Shown in pieces: positions 38,158 through 47,835 of a DNA stretch of 64,000 nt; position 1 is the stretch's first letter; each line of letters opens with the position of its first letter. Location: the NCBI GenBank assembly GCA_963775275.1, contig CAVZII010000005.1, forward strand, positions 3,162,001 through 3,226,000, read 5' to 3'. The stretch is from JANWHQ01 sp963775275 (GTDB taxonomy: Bacteria > Pseudomonadota > Alphaproteobacteria > Caulobacterales > Caulobacteraceae). The position numbers and the translations under genes were made by a program. The notes beneath the pieces were generated by a model that saw only the letters and a program-made list of their open reading frames with translations, did no database searches and was not told where the DNA came from.

Positions 38158-38961
38158 TCAGTCGACCGCCAGGATGACGTGCGACGCCTTGATCAGGGCC
38201 TGGGCTGCGGCGCCGACCTGCAGGCCCAGCTCACGGCCGCTTTCGTGGGTGATGGTGGCGGTGATGGTCTTGCCCTGGCCGAGGTCGAGGACGACCTCGT
38301 CGTTCACCGCGCCGGTCTCGTAGCGGACGACGGTCCCCTTCAGGCAGTTGCGCGCCGAGGTGCGGACCGCCTCGCCGCCGGCGGCCAGGATCACGAGGCT
38401 GGCCTTGATCAGGACCATGGCCTCGCGCCCGACCTCGAGGCCCAGGTCGCGCACGCTGGACCTGGTGATCACCGCGACGATCTCCACGTCGTCGGAGACC
38501 CTGACCGCGACCTCGGCGTTGACCGCGCCGTCCTGGATGGAGCTGACGGTCCCCCGCAGCGCATTGCGCGCGCTCGTCTTCATGCTGAGGCTCCGGATGA
38601 TCTTGTCGAGCGGCGAGCCCGGTTCGGCGAGATAGCGGTCGAGCTGGTCGATGACCTGGGCAAGCTCGGACTCCACCTTGCGGAAGGCGAGGATCACCGC
38701 CTCGCCCGCCGGCGTCACCGCGGCGGCGCCGCCGGCGCGGCCTCCGGGCTGGGCGGTGACGAGCGGCCGCTCGAAGACGTTGTTCAGCGCCTGCACGGCG
38801 TCCCAGGCGCCCTTGTAGCTGAGGCCCGTCGCCCTCGCCGCGCCGGAGATGGAGCCTTCCTTGCCGATCGCCTCGAGAAGACGGATGCGGTCTGCCCCGA
38901 CGCGCGAGGCAGCCCCCTTGCGGAGCTGGACCAGCGCCTTCAGGGCGGTGTCGGAGGTCAT
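38158..38961 (-). CDS. ModE-type regulator with two molybdate-binding TOBE domains
   Basis: A 267-residue LysR-like winged-helix repressor. The N-terminal HTH is IGKEGSISGAARATGLSYKG, AWDAVQALNN, with RAGGAAAVTPAGEAVI as the wing. Two Mop/TOBE modules follow: SARNALRGTVSSIQDGAV ... LVILAA and SARNCLKGTVVRYETGAV ... HVILAVD. ModE of E. coli has the same order and represses molybdate uptake genes when molybdate is bound. No modABC or cofactor genes are next to it here. The start at 38961 gives the family N-terminus; the longer frame overlaps the kinase gene. Confidence 0.88.
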   Translation of the reverse strand: MTSDTALKALVQLRKGAASRVGADRIRLLEAIGKEGSISGAARATGLSYKGAWDAVQALNNVFERPLVTAQPGGRAGGAAAVTPAGEAVILAFRKVESELAQVIDQLDRYLAEPGSPLDKIIRSLSMKTSARNALRGTVSSIQDGAVNAEVAVRVSDDVEIVAVITRSSVRDLGLEVGREAMVLIKASLVILAAGGEAVRTSARNCLKGTVVRYETGAVNDEVVLDLGQGKTITATITHESGRELGLQVGAAAQALIKASHVILAVD

Positions 38962-39007
38962 GGCCTTCCAGATGCCACAGCCGCGCGGAGGCGGCCAGCG
39001 GGGCGTC

Positions 39008-40363
<1,356 letters not shown>

Positions 40364-40364
40364 G

Positions 40365-41072
40365 TCAGTCCGGGGCGAGCATGTAGCCGACGCCGCGGAC
40401 GGTCTGGAGATAGCGCGGGTTCTTGGGATCGGCCTCGATCTTGCGCCGCAGGCGCGTGACCTGGATGTCGACGGCGCGGCTGGAGCCGTCGTCCTCGCCC
40501 GAGGCCAGGAGGCGCCGCTCCACCGGCGTATGGGGCTCGCGGCCGAGGCGCCGCAGGAGCTGGGCCTCGGCCTCGGTGAGCCGCACCGGCGAGGAGTCGC
40601 GGAACAGCTCGCCGCGCTCGACGTCGAACAGGCACCGGCCGAGCGACAGCCGCCGCAGCGCCGGGCTGGCCGCGCCGGCGCGGCGCAGGATCGAGCCGAT
40701 GCGCAGGACCAGCTCCTGGGGCTCGAAGGGCTTGGGCAGGTAGTCGTCGGCGCCGAGCGACAGGCCCTCGATGCGGTCGCCCGGCTCGCCGCGGGCCGTG
40801 AGCAGGATGACCGGGGTGGAGCCCTTTCGTCCCGGCTGGGCGCGCAGCCAGCCCGTCAGCTCGAAGCCGCTCTCGCCCGGGAGCATCACGTCCAGCACCA
40901 GAAGGTCGATCTCGAAGAGCTCGAGCATCCGCCGCGCAGCGGCCGAGTCGGCCGCCGTCGTCACGCGGAAACCGGCCCTGTCCAGGTATTCGCGCAAGAG
41001 CTCGCGGATGCGGTCGTCGTCGTCGACCACCAGGAGGTGCCTGTCGCGCGGGACGTCGGACGAGAGCGCCAA
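40365..41072 (-). CDS. OmpR-family response regulator
   Basis: A 235-residue regulator. The receiver has the acidic pair in LLVVDDDDRIRELL, phospho-accepting D61 in LLVLDVMLPGESGFEL, T in VILLTARGE and K in YLPKPFEPQEL. The C-terminal winged helix (LTEAEAQLLRRLGREPHTPV, RAVDIQVTRLRRKIEADPKN, PRYLQTVRGVGYML) is OmpR/PhoB type. Translation appears to start at TTG 41072, directly after the TGA of the MarR gene with no gap; no ATG is near. It pairs with the following kinase. Confidence 0.93.
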   Translation of the reverse strand: MALSSDVPRDRHLLVVDDDDRIRELLREYLDRAGFRVTTAADSAAARRMLELFEIDLLVLDVMLPGESGFELTGWLRAQPGRKGSTPVILLTARGEPGDRIEGLSLGADDYLPKPFEPQELVLRIGSILRRAGAASPALRRLSLGRCLFDVERGELFRDSSPVRLTEAEAQLLRRLGREPHTPVERRLLASGEDDGSSRAVDIQVTRLRRKIEADPKNPRYLQTVRGVGYMLAPD

Positions 41073-41555
41073 TCAGTCCTCCTCGGGCCTGCCGATGGCC
41101 AGGCGGCCGCCGGCCAGGGCCGCAAGGATGCGCCGGGCGCCCGCGGCGGCCTCGGGGCCGCCGGCGCGGAAGGCGCGCGCGATCTGCGAGCGCAGACGCT
41201 CGGAGACGCGCTGCTCGATCTCGACGCCCCTGTCGGTCAGCTCGGCGGGCCGGCGGCGCGCGTCGACGTCGCCCGCGGCCTTGACCGCCAGGCCCATGCG
41301 CTCGAGCTCGCCAAGGGTGCGGCTCGCCCCCTGCTTGGAAAGGGCGGTCAGGCGCGAGAGCTCGCGAACGCCCACGCCGGGACGCCGCTTGAGCAGGAAC
41401 ATCATGCGGTAGTGGCTGCGGCCGAGCCCCGCCTCGGCCTCGAGCGCGACGTCGGCGCTGGACCACAGGGCGGATTCGGCCAGGAACAGCAGCTCGAGCG
41501 CGGCGTCGAGCTCGTCCTCGCGCAGGATGAGCCTGGGATCGGCCGCTACCCCCAT
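41073..41555 (-). CDS. MarR-family transcriptional regulator
   Basis: A 160-residue regulator. The winged helix shows HYRMMFLLKRRPGVGVRELS, RLTALSKQGASRTLGELERM and the wing DVDARRRPAELTDRGVEIEQ. The start at 41555 is preferred to one 15 codons upstream with an Arg-rich extension. It is the first gene of a three-gene set with the OmpR-type regulator and EnvZ-like kinase. Its ligand is unknown. The 176 bases to the divergent ilvE start probably hold both promoters. Confidence 0.88.
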   Translation of the reverse strand: MGVAADPRLILREDELDAALELLFLAESALWSSADVALEAEAGLGRSHYRMMFLLKRRPGVGVRELSRLTALSKQGASRTLGELERMGLAVKAAGDVDARRRPAELTDRGVEIEQRVSERLRSQIARAFRAGGPEAAAGARRILAALAGGRLAIGRPEED

Positions 41556-41731
41556 GGCGCGGCCTCGCGGGCCCGGCGGTTGACGCTGGCGGCGGCGCAC
41601 AGTCTAAGGTCGCCACGCAACAAGGTCGTCCTCGATGTCTCTCGCCGAGCGGGCATGCGGCGCATTATGCGTCCAGTCGGGCCGCCGCTCCACTGGAGCA
41701 CGGCTGCGGAGGCGGACCGGGCGACGCGACG

Positions 41732-42853
41732 ATGAGTGACCTGGTCATGGATGGCTCCGACACCCTGGCTTTCGACTTCCGGCCCAACGCCCAGGCGACC
41801 TCGCCGCAGAAGCGCGCCGAGCTGATCGCCAACCCCGGCTTCGGGCGCGTCTTCACCGACCATATGGTGACGATCCGCTATGTCGAGGGACGCGGCTGGC
41901 ACGACGCGCGGGTCCATGGGCGCGCGCCGGTCCAGCTCGATCCGGCGGCGGCGGTGCTGCACTACGCCCAGGAGATCTTCGAGGGCCTGAAGGCCTATCG
42001 CACCGCCGACGGCGGCGCGGCGATGTTCCGGCCCGAGGCGAACGCCGCCCGCTTCCGCCAGTCGGCCGAGCGCATGGCGATGGCGCCCCTGCCCGAGGCG
42101 CTGTTCCTGGAGTCGGTCGAGGAGCTGGTGCGGGTCGACCGCGACTGGATCCCGTCGGCGGACGAGCGGCAGCCTCTATCTGCGGCCGTTCATGTTCGCG
42201 AGCGAGGTGTTCCTGGGGGTCAAGCCGTCCGCGGAATACCTCTACATGGTGATCGCCTCGCTCGGTCGGCTCCTATTTCAAGGGCGGGGCCCGGGCGGTC
42301 TCGGTGTGGGTCTCGCAGGACTACACCCGCGCCGCGCCCGGCGGCACCGGCGCGGCCAAGTGCGGCGGAAACTACGCCGCCAGCCTCGTGGCCCAGGCCG
42401 AGGCGATCCGCCATGGCTGCGACCAGGTGGTGTTCCTGGACGCGGTCGAGCGCAGGTGGGTCGAGGAGCTCGGCGGCATGAACGTCTTCTTCGTGTTCGA
42501 CGACGGCTCGCATGGTCACCCCGCCGCTCGGCGGCACCATCCTGCCGGGCGATCACCCGCGAACTCGATCCTGACGCTGGCGCGCGACGGCGGCGTCGAG
42601 GTGCGCGAGGAGCCCTACAGCTTCGATGCACTGGCGCGAGGACTGCGAGAGCGGCCGGCTGGTGGAGGCCTTCGCCTGTGGCACGGCGGCCGTGATCACC
42701 CCGATCGGGCGGGTCGTCAGCCCCGACGGCGAGTTCACCGTCGGCGGGGGCGAGGCCGCGGGCCAGATCACCGAGCGGCTGAGGACGCAGCTGGTCGAGA
42801 TCCAGCGCGGCCTGGCGCCCGATCCGCACGGCTGGGTGCACAAGGTCTTCTGA
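41732..42853 (+). CDS. ilvE: Branched-chain amino acid aminotransferase, six one-base insertions
   Basis: The PLP enzyme that makes leucine, isoleucine and valine from their keto acids. The conserved order is seen across frames: FDFRPNAQATSPQKRAEL, AVLHYAQEIFEGLKAYR, SLYLRPFMFASEVFLGVKP, RAAPGGTGAAKCGGNYAASL (PLP lysine), ELGGMNVFFVFDDG, VTPPLGGTILPGI, SGRLVEAFACGTAAVITPIG, HGWVHKVF. Six extra single bases at about 42167, 42262, 42511, 42551, 42561 and 42630 break the frame. Removing them restores one frame of about 371 residues, the usual length, from start to stop. ilvE is normally needed for growth without branched amino acids, so sequence error is the simplest explanation, but local decay is possible. 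Confidence 0.92.
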
Positions 42854-42881
42854 TCCAGGCGGGCGAGGGGAACCCGAGGAC

Positions 42882-43634
42882 TTGTCGCTCGCCGCTGCGG
42901 CCTTCCTGCTGATCGTCAGCTTCGTCACCTCGACCATATCCGGGGTGTTCGGCATGGCCGGCGGGCTGATGCTGATGGGCGCGCTCGCCCTGATCCTGCC
43001 GGTCTCCGCGGCGCTTGTGACGCACGGGCTGATCCAGATGTCGGCCAACGGCTGGCGCGCGCTGCTGCACCGCCAGCACGTGCAGTGGCGGATCGTGGGG
43101 CTCTACGCCCTGGGCTCGGCGACGATCGGGGCGGCGCTGGCCTTCGTGTCCTTCGCGCCGTCCAAGCCGCTGCTCTACCTGATGCTGGGACTGGTCCCGG
43201 GCCTGGTCTGGCTGCCGAAGCGCATCCTGACGCTGGACGCGGCCAAGCCGGCGCAGGCTCTGATCTGCGGCGTCGCCGTGACGGGCCTGAACCTGACCGC
43301 CGGCGTGGCCGGGCCGCTGCTCGACATCTTCTTCGTGCGCACGGACCTGGGGCGGCGCCGGATCGTCGCGACCAAGGCCGCGACCCAGGTGTTCAGCCAC
43401 CTGGCCAAGGTGCTGGTCTATGGCGCGCCGCTGCTGAAGGCGGGCGGCGCAGCCATGCCGCCGGCCTGGGTGTTCATCGCCGCGATCCCGCTGGCGCTGG
43501 CCGGCACGGTCGCGGGCGGGCGGATCCTGCACCGGCTGAGCGACCATCACTTCCTGGCCGCCTCGCGCTGGATCGTCACGGGGATCGGCGCGGTCTATCT
43601 GGCGCAGGCCGCCTGGCTTCAGTTCGCCCGCTGA
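42882..43634 (+). CDS. TauE/SafE (DUF81) family membrane exporter
   Basis: A 250-residue membrane protein with about seven to eight helices, including LAAAAFLLIVSFVTSTISG, VFGMAGGLMLMGALALI, IVGLYALGSATIGAALAF and FIAAIPLALAGTVAGGRIL. The glycine-rich helix GVFGMAGGL and the second-half GLNLTAGVAGPLLDIFFV are the two family repeats. Members move sulphite, sulphoacetate or other organic anions. Start TTG 42882 follows AGGGGAACCCGAGGA. Its 3' end overlaps the convergent mnmA gene by 16 bases. Confidence 0.85.
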   Translation: MSLAAAAFLLIVSFVTSTISGVFGMAGGLMLMGALALILPVSAALVTHGLIQMSANGWRALLHRQHVQWRIVGLYALGSATIGAALAFVSFAPSKPLLYLMLGLVPGLVWLPKRILTLDAAKPAQALICGVAVTGLNLTAGVAGPLLDIFFVRTDLGRRRIVATKAATQVFSHLAKVLVYGAPLLKAGGAAMPPAWVFIAAIPLALAGTVAGGRILHRLSDHHFLAASRWIVTGIGAVYLAQAAWLQFAR

Positions 43635-44788
43635 GTTGAGGCGATGAAGCCGCCGCCGAGCACGCGCGTGGGCGCCGCCGCGTCGTAGAGCACGCAGGCC
43701 TGGCCGGGCGAGACGCCTTCCTCGGGATCCTCGAAGCGAACGGCCGGCGCGCCGTCCTCGATCACCAGCCTGGCCGGCGCGGGCTCGCGGGTGGAGCGCA
43801 CGCGCGCGAGCACCAGGAGGGCCTGGCGCGCGGCGTCCTCCAGCGTGGGCTGGTCGCCCAGCCAGTTGATCTCCTTCATGAGGAGGGAGGCCGTGAGCAG
43901 GGCCTCGCGGGGTCCGACAATGACCTGGCGCAGATCGGCGTCGAGCCGGACCACGAACAGGGGCTCGCCGACCGCCACGTTCAGCCCGCGGCGCTGGCCG
44001 ACGGTGTAGCGGGTGATCCCCTGGTGGCGGCCGAGCACGCGCCCGTCCAGGTGCACGATGTCGCCGGGCAGGGCGCCTTGCGGGCGCAGGCGGTCGACGA
44101 TGGTGGTGTAGCGGCCCTCGGGCACGAAGCAGATGTCCTGGCTGTCGGGCTTGTCGGCGACCTTCAGCCCGAGCCCGGCGGCGGCGCGGCGGACCTCGGT
44201 CTTGGGCAGGGCCCCCAGCGGAAAGCGCAGGAAATCCAGCTGGTCGCCGGTGGTGGCGAACAGGAAATAGCTCTGGTCGCGGGAGGGGTCGGCGGCGCGG
44301 TGGAGCTCGGCGCCGCCCGGGCCGACGCGCCGCTGGACATAATGGCCCGTGGCCAGCGCCTCGGCCCCGAGATCGCGGGCGATGTCGAGCAGGTCGCGGA
44401 ACTTGACCGTCTGATTGCAGCGGATGCAGGGGATCGGCGTCTCGCCGCGCAGATAGGCGTCGGCGAAGTCCTCCATCACCGCCTCGCGGAAGCGGCTCTC
44501 GTAGTCGAGGACGTAGTGGGGGATCCCCATCCGCTCGGCCGCGCCGCGCGCGTCGTGGATGTCCTGGCCGGCGCAGCACGCGCCCTTCTTGTGAAGGACC
44601 GCGCCGTGGTCATAGAGCTGGAGCGTGACCCCGATCACCTCGTAGCCCGCGCGCGCGAGCAGGGCGGCGGTGACGGTGGAGTCCACCCCGCCGGACATGG
44701 CCACGACCACGCGCGCGCCGGCGGCCAGGCCCACAGCCCTGGCCGCCTCGGATTCGGCGGCGTTCGCGATCATCACGTCCGATGGCAT
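43619..44788 (-). CDS. mnmA: tRNA-specific 2-thiouridylase MnmA
   Basis: A 389-residue enzyme that adds sulphur to the wobble U34 of Lys, Glu and Gln tRNAs. The ATP PP-loop is VVVAMSGGVDSTVTAALL (residues 32-37 SGGVDS). The catalytic cysteines are in IPCIRCNQTVKFRDLL and DSQDICFVPEGRY. The tRNA-binding GHQGITRYTVGQRRGLN and the C-terminal beta-barrel follow. The length is a little above usual because of an N-terminal extension (about 25 residues). It lies alone on the minus strand, separated from the DUF4167 gene by a CTAG-type element. Confidence 0.95.
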   Translation of the reverse strand: MPSDVMIANAAESEAARAVGLAAGARVVVAMSGGVDSTVTAALLARAGYEVIGVTLQLYDHGAVLHKKGACCAGQDIHDARGAAERMGIPHYVLDYESRFREAVMEDFADAYLRGETPIPCIRCNQTVKFRDLLDIARDLGAEALATGHYVQRRVGPGGAELHRAADPSRDQSYFLFATTGDQLDFLRFPLGALPKTEVRRAAAGLGLKVADKPDSQDICFVPEGRYTTIVDRLRPQGALPGDIVHLDGRVLGRHQGITRYTVGQRRGLNVAVGEPLFVVRLDADLRQVIVGPREALLTASLLMKEINWLGDQPTLEDAARQALLVLARVRSTREPAPARLVIEDGAPAVRFEDPEEGVSPGQACVLYDAAAPTRVLGGGFIASTQRAN

Positions 44789-44798
44789 GACGCCAATG

Positions 44799-44870
44799 TA
44801 GTGTCCCGACTCCGACGTTCGTCACCGAGGCCGCCCCGTATGCGGGACGAACGCCAAATTCACCTCACTG
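44799..44870. repeat. CTAG-type palindrome with mismatched arms (E)
   Basis: The left end TAGTGTCCCGACTCCGACGT is a close relative of the left arm of palindrome D, including a GANTC site (GACTC). The right end, GACGAACGCC then AAATTCACCTCACTG, pairs only in the inner GACG/CGTC part and ends with a different outer sequence. It looks like a chimera of two family members. It lies upstream of mnmA. Confidence 0.6.
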
Positions 44871-44895
44871 GTAATTGGCCTGCACGGAGGCGAGG

Positions 44896-45926
44896 TCAGC
44901 TCTCGTCGGCGGCGGGCGCTTCCTGCGCGGCGGCGCGCGTCGTGCGGCTGCTGCGGCGCCGGCGCGGCTCGGGGGGCGCGGCTTCCGGGGTCTCGGCGCC
45001 GGGATCGACCCGCGACTGCAGGAAGGCCGGAGCGGGGCTGAAGCCGCCATCCTCGGAGCGAAGCGTGCGCGCGCCCTCGTCGTGGGCGGCGGCGGTCAGG
45101 GGAGTGGCCTCGGGCTCGACCACGGCCAGCGGATCGCGCTCGGCGCTCTCGCCGGAGCGGTCGCCGCGGCCTTCCCAACGCTCGCCCCGCCGGTCGTCGC
45201 GCCAGCCGCGATCGTCGCGGGGCCGGTCCTCGCGCGGGCGCTCGTCGCGAGGACGTTCGTCGCGGGGCCGATCCTCGCGCGGGCGTTCGTCGCGAGGACG
45301 TTCATCGCGGGGCCGGTCGTCGCGGCGGTAGCCGCGGTCGTCGCGCCGGCCTTCGTAGCGCTGACCGTCGCGGCCGCCTTCGCGGTTGTCGCGACCCTCG
45401 CGGTCGCGCCAGCCCCTGTCGTCGCCCTGTCGCGCCTCGGGGCGGCCCTCGGAGCGATTGTCGGGGCGGCGATCCTGGCGGTAGTCGCCGCGGTATTCGG
45501 TCCGGCCGCCCTCGCTGCGCGGGGCGTCGGTCTCTTCCCCGCCCGCCTCCTGGGCCTCGGCCTCGCCGGATTCGGGCGAGGCGTCGTCCTCGAAGTCGAT
45601 GTCGATGCCCGAGGCGAAGGCGTCGCGGCCGATGATCTCGGAAGGGGGGCGCTGGGGCTGCACCGCGCGCAGCACCCGGAAGTAGTGCTCGGCGTGCTGC
45701 AGGTAGTTCTCGGCCAGGACCCGGTCGCCGGACGACGCCGCGTCGCGCGCCAGCTGCTGGTACTTCTCGAAGACGTGCTGGGCGTGGCCGCGAATCTTGA
45801 CCCCGTCGGGGCCATTGGAATCGAACGCCCGATTGACGTTGTGGGTCGGTTTTCCGCCCCGCCGCCGCCGCCGCCGCCGCCCCTGTTGCGGCTGCGCTGC
45901 CGTTTCATGCTCTTGAAATCTCTCAT
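44896..45926 (-). CDS. DUF4167 protein with charged repeats, frameshifted
   Basis: The start ATG 45926 gives MRDFKSMKRQRSRNRGGGGG, the usual beginning of DUF4167 proteins. A frame change of one base occurs in the (CCG)n/CCCC run at 45851-45885. The conserved domain then reads NVNRAFDSNGPDGVKIRGHA, QHVFEKYQQLARDAASSGD, RVLAENYLQHAEHYFRVL. The rest is a long disordered Arg/Asp/Glu tail with RPRDE/RPRED repeats. The family is restricted to alphaproteobacteria and of unknown role; its highly charged tail suggests RNA or membrane association. It is adjacent to prmC/prfA, as in other Caulobacterales. The frameshift in a simple repeat could be an error or slippage. Confidence 0.85.
45215..45320. repeat. 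Tandem repeat coding RPRDE/RPRED units
   Basis: About seven 15-base units (consensus CGTCGCGAGGACGTT and CTCGCGCGGGCG on the plus strand) encode RPRDERPRDERPREDRPRDE-like pentapeptides inside the DUF4167 tail. The units alternate in a higher-order pattern of three (45 bases), so copy number may vary between strains. Confidence 0.7.
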
Positions 45927-46124
45927 GGTGAACCGCTCAAGACGATCTTCACACTACCCGCCGAGCGGCCTGAATTCGGGTCGCAAGCGCCATGGATGTG
46001 TACGAGACCGTGCTCTCCGTCTCACGCCCCCATTGGGCGAAGCCGCTCTAGACGCCGGCCTTCGGCGCATCCGCGAGGGAAGCTCGACCAATTCTCCGGC
46101 GTATTGGGTGGAGACATCACTGAT

Positions 46125-47000
46125 CTAGCGATTATCTGCAGGAATTCCAAGGGGGGACTTCGATCCTGTGACGATGCGCTCGCATCCGCCCAGATCCTGG
46201 GCGACCTCGACGCCCACCGCGCCCGCGGCCTCGAACATCGCGCGGACGGCGCCGGCCTGGCCTGGCCCGATCTCCACGGCGAAGCGCCCGGCGGGCCTCA
46301 GCACGCGCAGGATCTCCGGCGCGAGGCGGCGATAGGCGTCCAGGCCGTCGGGCCCGCCATCCAGCGCCAGTCGCGGCTCATGCTCGCGCACCTCCGGCTC
46401 CAGCCCGGCGATCTCGCCGGAGGGGATGTACGGCGGGTTCGACACCACGAGGTCGAAGCCTTCTTCCGCGAGGCCCGCCGTCCAGTCCCCGCGCAGGAAG
46501 CCCGCCCGTCCGCGAAGGCCGAGCGCGGCGGCGTTGTCGCGCGCCATCGCCAGGGCCTCCTCCGAGACGTCCACGCCCAGGCCCGTGGCGGCGGGCCGCT
46601 CGGCGAGAAGGGCCAGCAGGATCGCGCCCGAACCGACCCCGAGGTCGAGCACGCGCAGGCGCGCGTCGGGCGCGAACGCCTGAAGCGCCCATTCGACCAG
46701 GAGCTCGGTCTCGGGTCGTGGGGTCAGGACCTGCGGCCCCACCTTCAGCAGGATCGACCAGAAGCCCTTGCGGCCGAGGATGTGGCTCATCGGCTCGCGC
46801 CGCCGCCGCCGCTCGACGAAGCCGTCCAGGGCCTGGACCTGACCGGCCGCCAGCGGGCGGTGCGGGTCCGACAGCAGCTCCGCCCGGCTGGCGCCGGTCG
46901 CCAGCTCGACGAGCAGGCGCGCATCCATCACCGGGGAGTCGACGCCGGCGGCCTTCAGGCGCTCGCGCGCCTCGCCCCAGGCCCTGACCAGCGTGGTCAC
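46125..47000 (-). CDS. prmC: Peptide chain release factor N5-glutamine methyltransferase
   Basis: A 291-residue enzyme that methylates the glutamine of the GGQ motif in release factors 1 and 2. The N-terminal helical domain (ARERLKAAGVDSPVMDARLL, EPMSHILGRKGFWSILLKVG) binds the factor. The methyltransferase has RVLDLGVGSGAILLALLAE and the diagnostic NPPY motif (DLVVSNPPYIPSGEI). The start is GTG 46998-47000, overlapping the stop of the MOSC gene by four bases. prfA lies just upstream beyond the MOSC gene, the usual arrangement. Confidence 0.94.
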   Translation of the reverse strand: MTTLVRAWGEARERLKAAGVDSPVMDARLLVELATGASRAELLSDPHRPLAAGQVQALDGFVERRRRREPMSHILGRKGFWSILLKVGPQVLTPRPETELLVEWALQAFAPDARLRVLDLGVGSGAILLALLAERPAATGLGVDVSEEALAMARDNAAALGLRGRAGFLRGDWTAGLAEEGFDLVVSNPPYIPSGEIAGLEPEVREHEPRLALDGGPDGLDAYRRLAPEILRVLRPAGRFAVEIGPGQAGAVRAMFEAAGAVGVEVAQDLGGCERIVTGSKSPLGIPADNR

Positions 47001-47779
47001 GCCGTCGCCGAAGCGGGCAGCCGGGCCGGATCGCCCTCGGCGATGCGCCCGCCGTGCGTCACCGTCACATAGACGCCGCACAAGACGTGGCCGTAGTGCT
47101 CCATCAGAGCGCGCGGAAGGTCGGCGTCGCGCTGGGCGGTGAGCGGGTCCACGCCGGTGGCCGCGCAGCGGGTGATCGACCTGAACACGCGGGCCCGTGC
47201 GGCGCCGAGCGCGAGCTCGGTGTCCACCGCGTCGTTCTCGGCCCAGGCGGGCCAGCCTTCCACATAGACGTTGGCGCGGAAGCGCAGGGGATCCAGCTCA
47301 CGGCCGATGCGCCGGCCCAGATCGCGCACGCTGGCGAGGTTGATGACGGAGACATGCCCCTGGGGATGGTCGGTGAAGCGGTGGCCGGGGGCGCCGACCA
47401 CCTTCAGCGGCCCCGTCGCCTCCTCGCCCAGGAGGCCGGCCAGCCAGGCGGCGAAGGCCGCGCGGCCCGCCTCGTCGGCCAGGCAGGCGCAGAGGGGAGG
47501 GCGTCCCTCCGCCGAGACGGTCAGGACCGCCGAGGCCTCGTCGTAGGCCGTGTGCGCCCGGGCCACAGCGGCGATCCTGGCGAGCACGGTGAACCGGGTC
47601 TTGGGGACGAAGGCGGGATGGTCGGGGTCGAAGCCGGAGGGACCGTCCTCGACCGCCCAGATCCGGTCGCAGGGGAAGAAGGCGCCGGGCGCCAGCTCGG
47701 CCGCGGCCAGCCGTTCGGGCGTGAACCCCTTGACGGGGTGGCGGTAGAGCGCGGCGATGCGGCCTTGCGGTGCGGACAT
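46997..47779 (-). CDS. MOSC domain-containing protein
   Basis: A 260-residue protein. It begins with a MOSC-N-like beta barrel (RIAALYRHPVKGFTPERLAA, CDRIWAVEDGPSGFDPDHPA) and continues with the MOSC domain (VINLASVRDLGRRIGRELDP, RFRANVYVEGWPAWAENDAV), including the conserved cysteine in ITRCAATGVDPLTAQRD. MOSC proteins carry out sulphur transfer to or from molybdenum cofactor, or detoxify N-hydroxylated bases. The gene is inserted between prfA and prmC with a 4-base overlap to prmC and is probably co-transcribed. A ModE-type regulator elsewhere in the window is a loose link. Confidence 0.87.
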   Translation of the reverse strand: MSAPQGRIAALYRHPVKGFTPERLAAAELAPGAFFPCDRIWAVEDGPSGFDPDHPAFVPKTRFTVLARIAAVARAHTAYDEASAVLTVSAEGRPPLCACLADEAGRAAFAAWLAGLLGEEATGPLKVVGAPGHRFTDHPQGHVSVINLASVRDLGRRIGRELDPLRFRANVYVEGWPAWAENDAVDTELALGAARARVFRSITRCAATGVDPLTAQRDADLPRALMEHYGHVLCGVYVTVTHGGRIAEGDPARLPASATA

Positions 47780-47835
47780 GCGATGCCTGGGCGTGCGAAC
47801 AGGTCTATGCGGGCAAGCCGGCCCGGCGTCCAGGC

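Noticed and set aside
41570..41731. Attenuator or leader peptide before ilvE
   Set aside because: No run of Leu, Ile or Val codons and no alternating stem pattern in the short leader.
45200..45330. Repeats that resemble a CRISPR array at first sight
   Set aside because: Units are 15 bases, in frame within a coding region and have no unique spacers or cas genes.
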